NCBI GenBank assembly: GCA_022720335.1
Contig: JAIHVJ010000158.1
Span: 1 to 6,390 of the forward strand
Reading direction: 5' to 3'
DNA: 6,390 bases
Source: Collinsella sp.
Lineage (GTDB): Bacteria; Actinomycetota; Coriobacteriia; Coriobacteriales; Coriobacteriaceae
The position numbers and the translations under genes were made by a program. This document shows, in pieces, positions 5,112-6,390 of the stretch; the first letter of the stretch is position 1, and each line of letters opens with the position of its first letter. Below the pieces are notes generated by a model. That model had not been told where the DNA came from. It saw nothing but the letters and a program-made list of their open reading frames with translations, and did not search any database.

Positions 5112-6390
5112 CTACTCCTCGCCCTCGAGCTTTTCGCTCGCCTCGAGCCACGCAATCTCCAGCTCGTCCATGGCGGCATGGGCCTCGTCGATCTTTGCCT
5201 GCCGCTCGCCGAGCGCCGTGTAGTTGGTGGGATCGACCTGGGCCATGGCAGCCTCGGCCTCCTCCACGCGAGCGCGCTGTGTCTCCATCTTGCGCTCAAG
5301 CGAGCTCACCTCGCGGCGGAGCTTCTGGCGCTCGGCGTTGGAAAGACCGTTGGGCTGCCCGCTCGTCTTGGGTTTTTCGGCCGCAACCGCTGCGGCGCCG
5401 GTGTCGAACGTGCCGGACTTGGCGCTCGGCGCGCCCACGGGCTCGCCCTCGGCGGTGGCGTTGCACAGGCGCAGGTATTGGTCGACGCCGCCGGGCATAT
5501 GCGTCAGATGGCCATCGAGCAGCGCCCACTGCTGGTCGGTCACGCGCTCCATGAGGAAACGGTCGTGCGTCACCAGGATCAGCGTGCCCGGCCAGCCGTC
5601 GAGCAGGTCCTCGACAATCGCGAGCATGTCGGTATCCAGATCGTTGCCCGGCTCGTCCAGGATAAGCACGTTGGGCTCGTCCAGGATCGTCAGCAGCAGC
5701 GACAGGCGACGGCGCTGGCCGCCCGAAAGGTCGCCGATACGACTCCAGAGCTGTTGCGTCGTAAAGCCCAGACGCTCGCAAAGCTTCTCGGGCGAGGTCT
5801 CCTTGCCGTCGATGACGTAGTACTTCTTATAGTTGCTGAGCACCTCGCGGATCGTGTCGCCCATGTAAGGCTCGAGCTCCTCGAGCTGCTGCGACAGCAC
5901 GCCAAAACGCACCGTCTGGCCGATCTTCACGCGGCCGCGCAGGGGCGCGATCTTGCCCTGAATCACGTCGAGCAGTGTGGACTTACCGGCGCCGTTCTCG
6001 CCCAAAAGACCATAGCGGTCGCCCGCGCCGATAAGCCATGTCACGTCGGAGAGCACCTGCTTGGGCGCGCCATCGGTATCCGCATAGCCGGCATCCACGT
6101 CGATCACGTCGATGACCTGCTTGCCCAGGCGGCTCACGGCCAGGCGCTTGAGCTCCAGCTCGTCACGCACGGGCGGCACGTCGGCGATCAGCTCGCGAGC
6201 GGCATCCACGCGAAACTTGGGCTTGGTGGAGCGGGCTTGGGCGCCGCGGCTCAGCCACGCGAGCTCCTTGCGTGCCATGTTGCGACGACGCTCCTCGGTG
6301 ACGGCGGCCATGCGGTCGCGCTCCACGCGCTGCAGGATGTATGCCGAGTAGCCGCCCTCGAAGGGATCGACCTGGCCGTCGTGGACCTCC
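5112..6390 (-). CDS. ABC-F family ATPase, Uup-like, C-terminal part (5' end outside window)
   Basis: The frame stays open to the right edge, so the GTG at 6326 is not the true start. The visible 425 residues begin inside the first ATPase domain's end or the linker (…DPFEGGYSAYILQRVERDR…ELAWLSRGAQARSTKPK), a linker pattern typical of Uup-type ABC-F proteins. The second nucleotide-binding domain follows: Walker A GENGAGKST (5976-6002), signature LSGGQ (5715-5729), Walker B ILDEPGNDLD (about 5634-5663) and the switch His in VTHDRF (about 5560-5575). The end is a charged helical coiled coil (about 5115-5345), as in Uup. DEPGNDLD has Gly where most relatives have Thr. ABC-F proteins lack membrane helices and act on ribosomes in translation, some giving antibiotic protection; Uup is linked to ribosome assembly and to DNA-transposon excision frequency. 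The exact role here is unknown. The HAD gene follows in the same probable transcript. Confidence 0.93.
   Translation of the reverse strand, partial: EVHDGQVDPFEGGYSAYILQRVERDRMAAVTEERRRNMARKELAWLSRGAQARSTKPKFRVDAARELIADVPPVRDELELKRLAVSRLGKQVIDVIDVDAGYADTDGAPKQVLSDVTWLIGAGDRYGLLGENGAGKSTLLDVIQGKIAPLRGRVKIGQTVRFGVLSQQLEELEPYMGDTIREVLSNYKKYYVIDGKETSPEKLCERLGFTTQQLWSRIGDLSGGQRRRLSLLLTILDEPNVLILDEPGNDLDTDMLAIVEDLLDGWPGTLILVTHDRFLMERVTDQQWALLDGHLTHMPGGVDQYLRLCNATAEGEPVGAPSAKSGTFDTGAAAVAAEKPKTSGQPNGLSNAERQKLRREVSSLERKMETQRARVEEAEAAMAQVDPTNYTALGERQAKIDEAHAAMDELEIAWLEASEKLEGEE

Noticed and set aside
6324..6326. GTG at 6326 as start of the ABC-F gene
   Set aside because: The frame continues to the right edge with sequence typical of the ABC-F linker, so the gene is cut by the window.

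Overview
The window looks like chromosomal DNA from a high-GC anaerobic actinobacterium, most likely a Coriobacteriia member such as Collinsella. This rests on GC-rich codon use, clear GGAGG/AAAGG ribosome sites, low-GC intergenic patches and general protein character. It is an inference, not a database match.

Left edge (1-936): the 3' part of a gene whose visible protein resembles a DUF559/Vsr-like PD-(D/E)XK nuclease domain. It is followed by about 390 bases without a gene, holding a hairpin, an inverted repeat family and an AT-rich stretch.

Centre (937-3710): a compact metal-efflux locus on the + strand. It encodes an ArsR/SmtB-family repressor with a full SmtB-type alpha-5 zinc site, a stand-alone 72-residue heavy-metal-associated (HMA) protein, and a P1B-2 (ZntA/CadA-type) Zn/Cd/Pb ATPase that has no N-terminal HMA domain but starts with a poly-lysine tail. 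A near-perfect promoter (TTGACA, 16 bp, TATAAT) is embedded in a perfect inverted repeat with 24-bp arms. Each arm is one ArsR-type operator, and a third copy of the operator lies just before the ATPase. The likely circuit is that the repressor shuts off its own operon and the pump, metal binding releases it, and the HMA protein passes metal to, or senses metal for, the pump.

Right half (3711-6390): a 123-bp hairpin element separates the efflux locus from three convergent genes on the - strand. In transcription order these are an ABC-F ATPase of Uup type (cut by the right edge), a Cof-type HAD phosphatase whose C-terminus looks lost, and a short DtxR/MntR-family metal regulator. The HAD start lies 6 bases after the ABC-F stop, so those two are probably cotranscribed. 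The DtxR-like gene has repeats resembling DtxR half-sites upstream, overlapping the 3' end of the HAD gene.

No RNA genes, CRISPR arrays, insertion sequences or transposases were seen. The most distinctive points are the operator architecture, the split HMA/pump arrangement with opposite charges, the mixed metal site of the DtxR-like protein, the truncated HAD protein and the long palindromic element.
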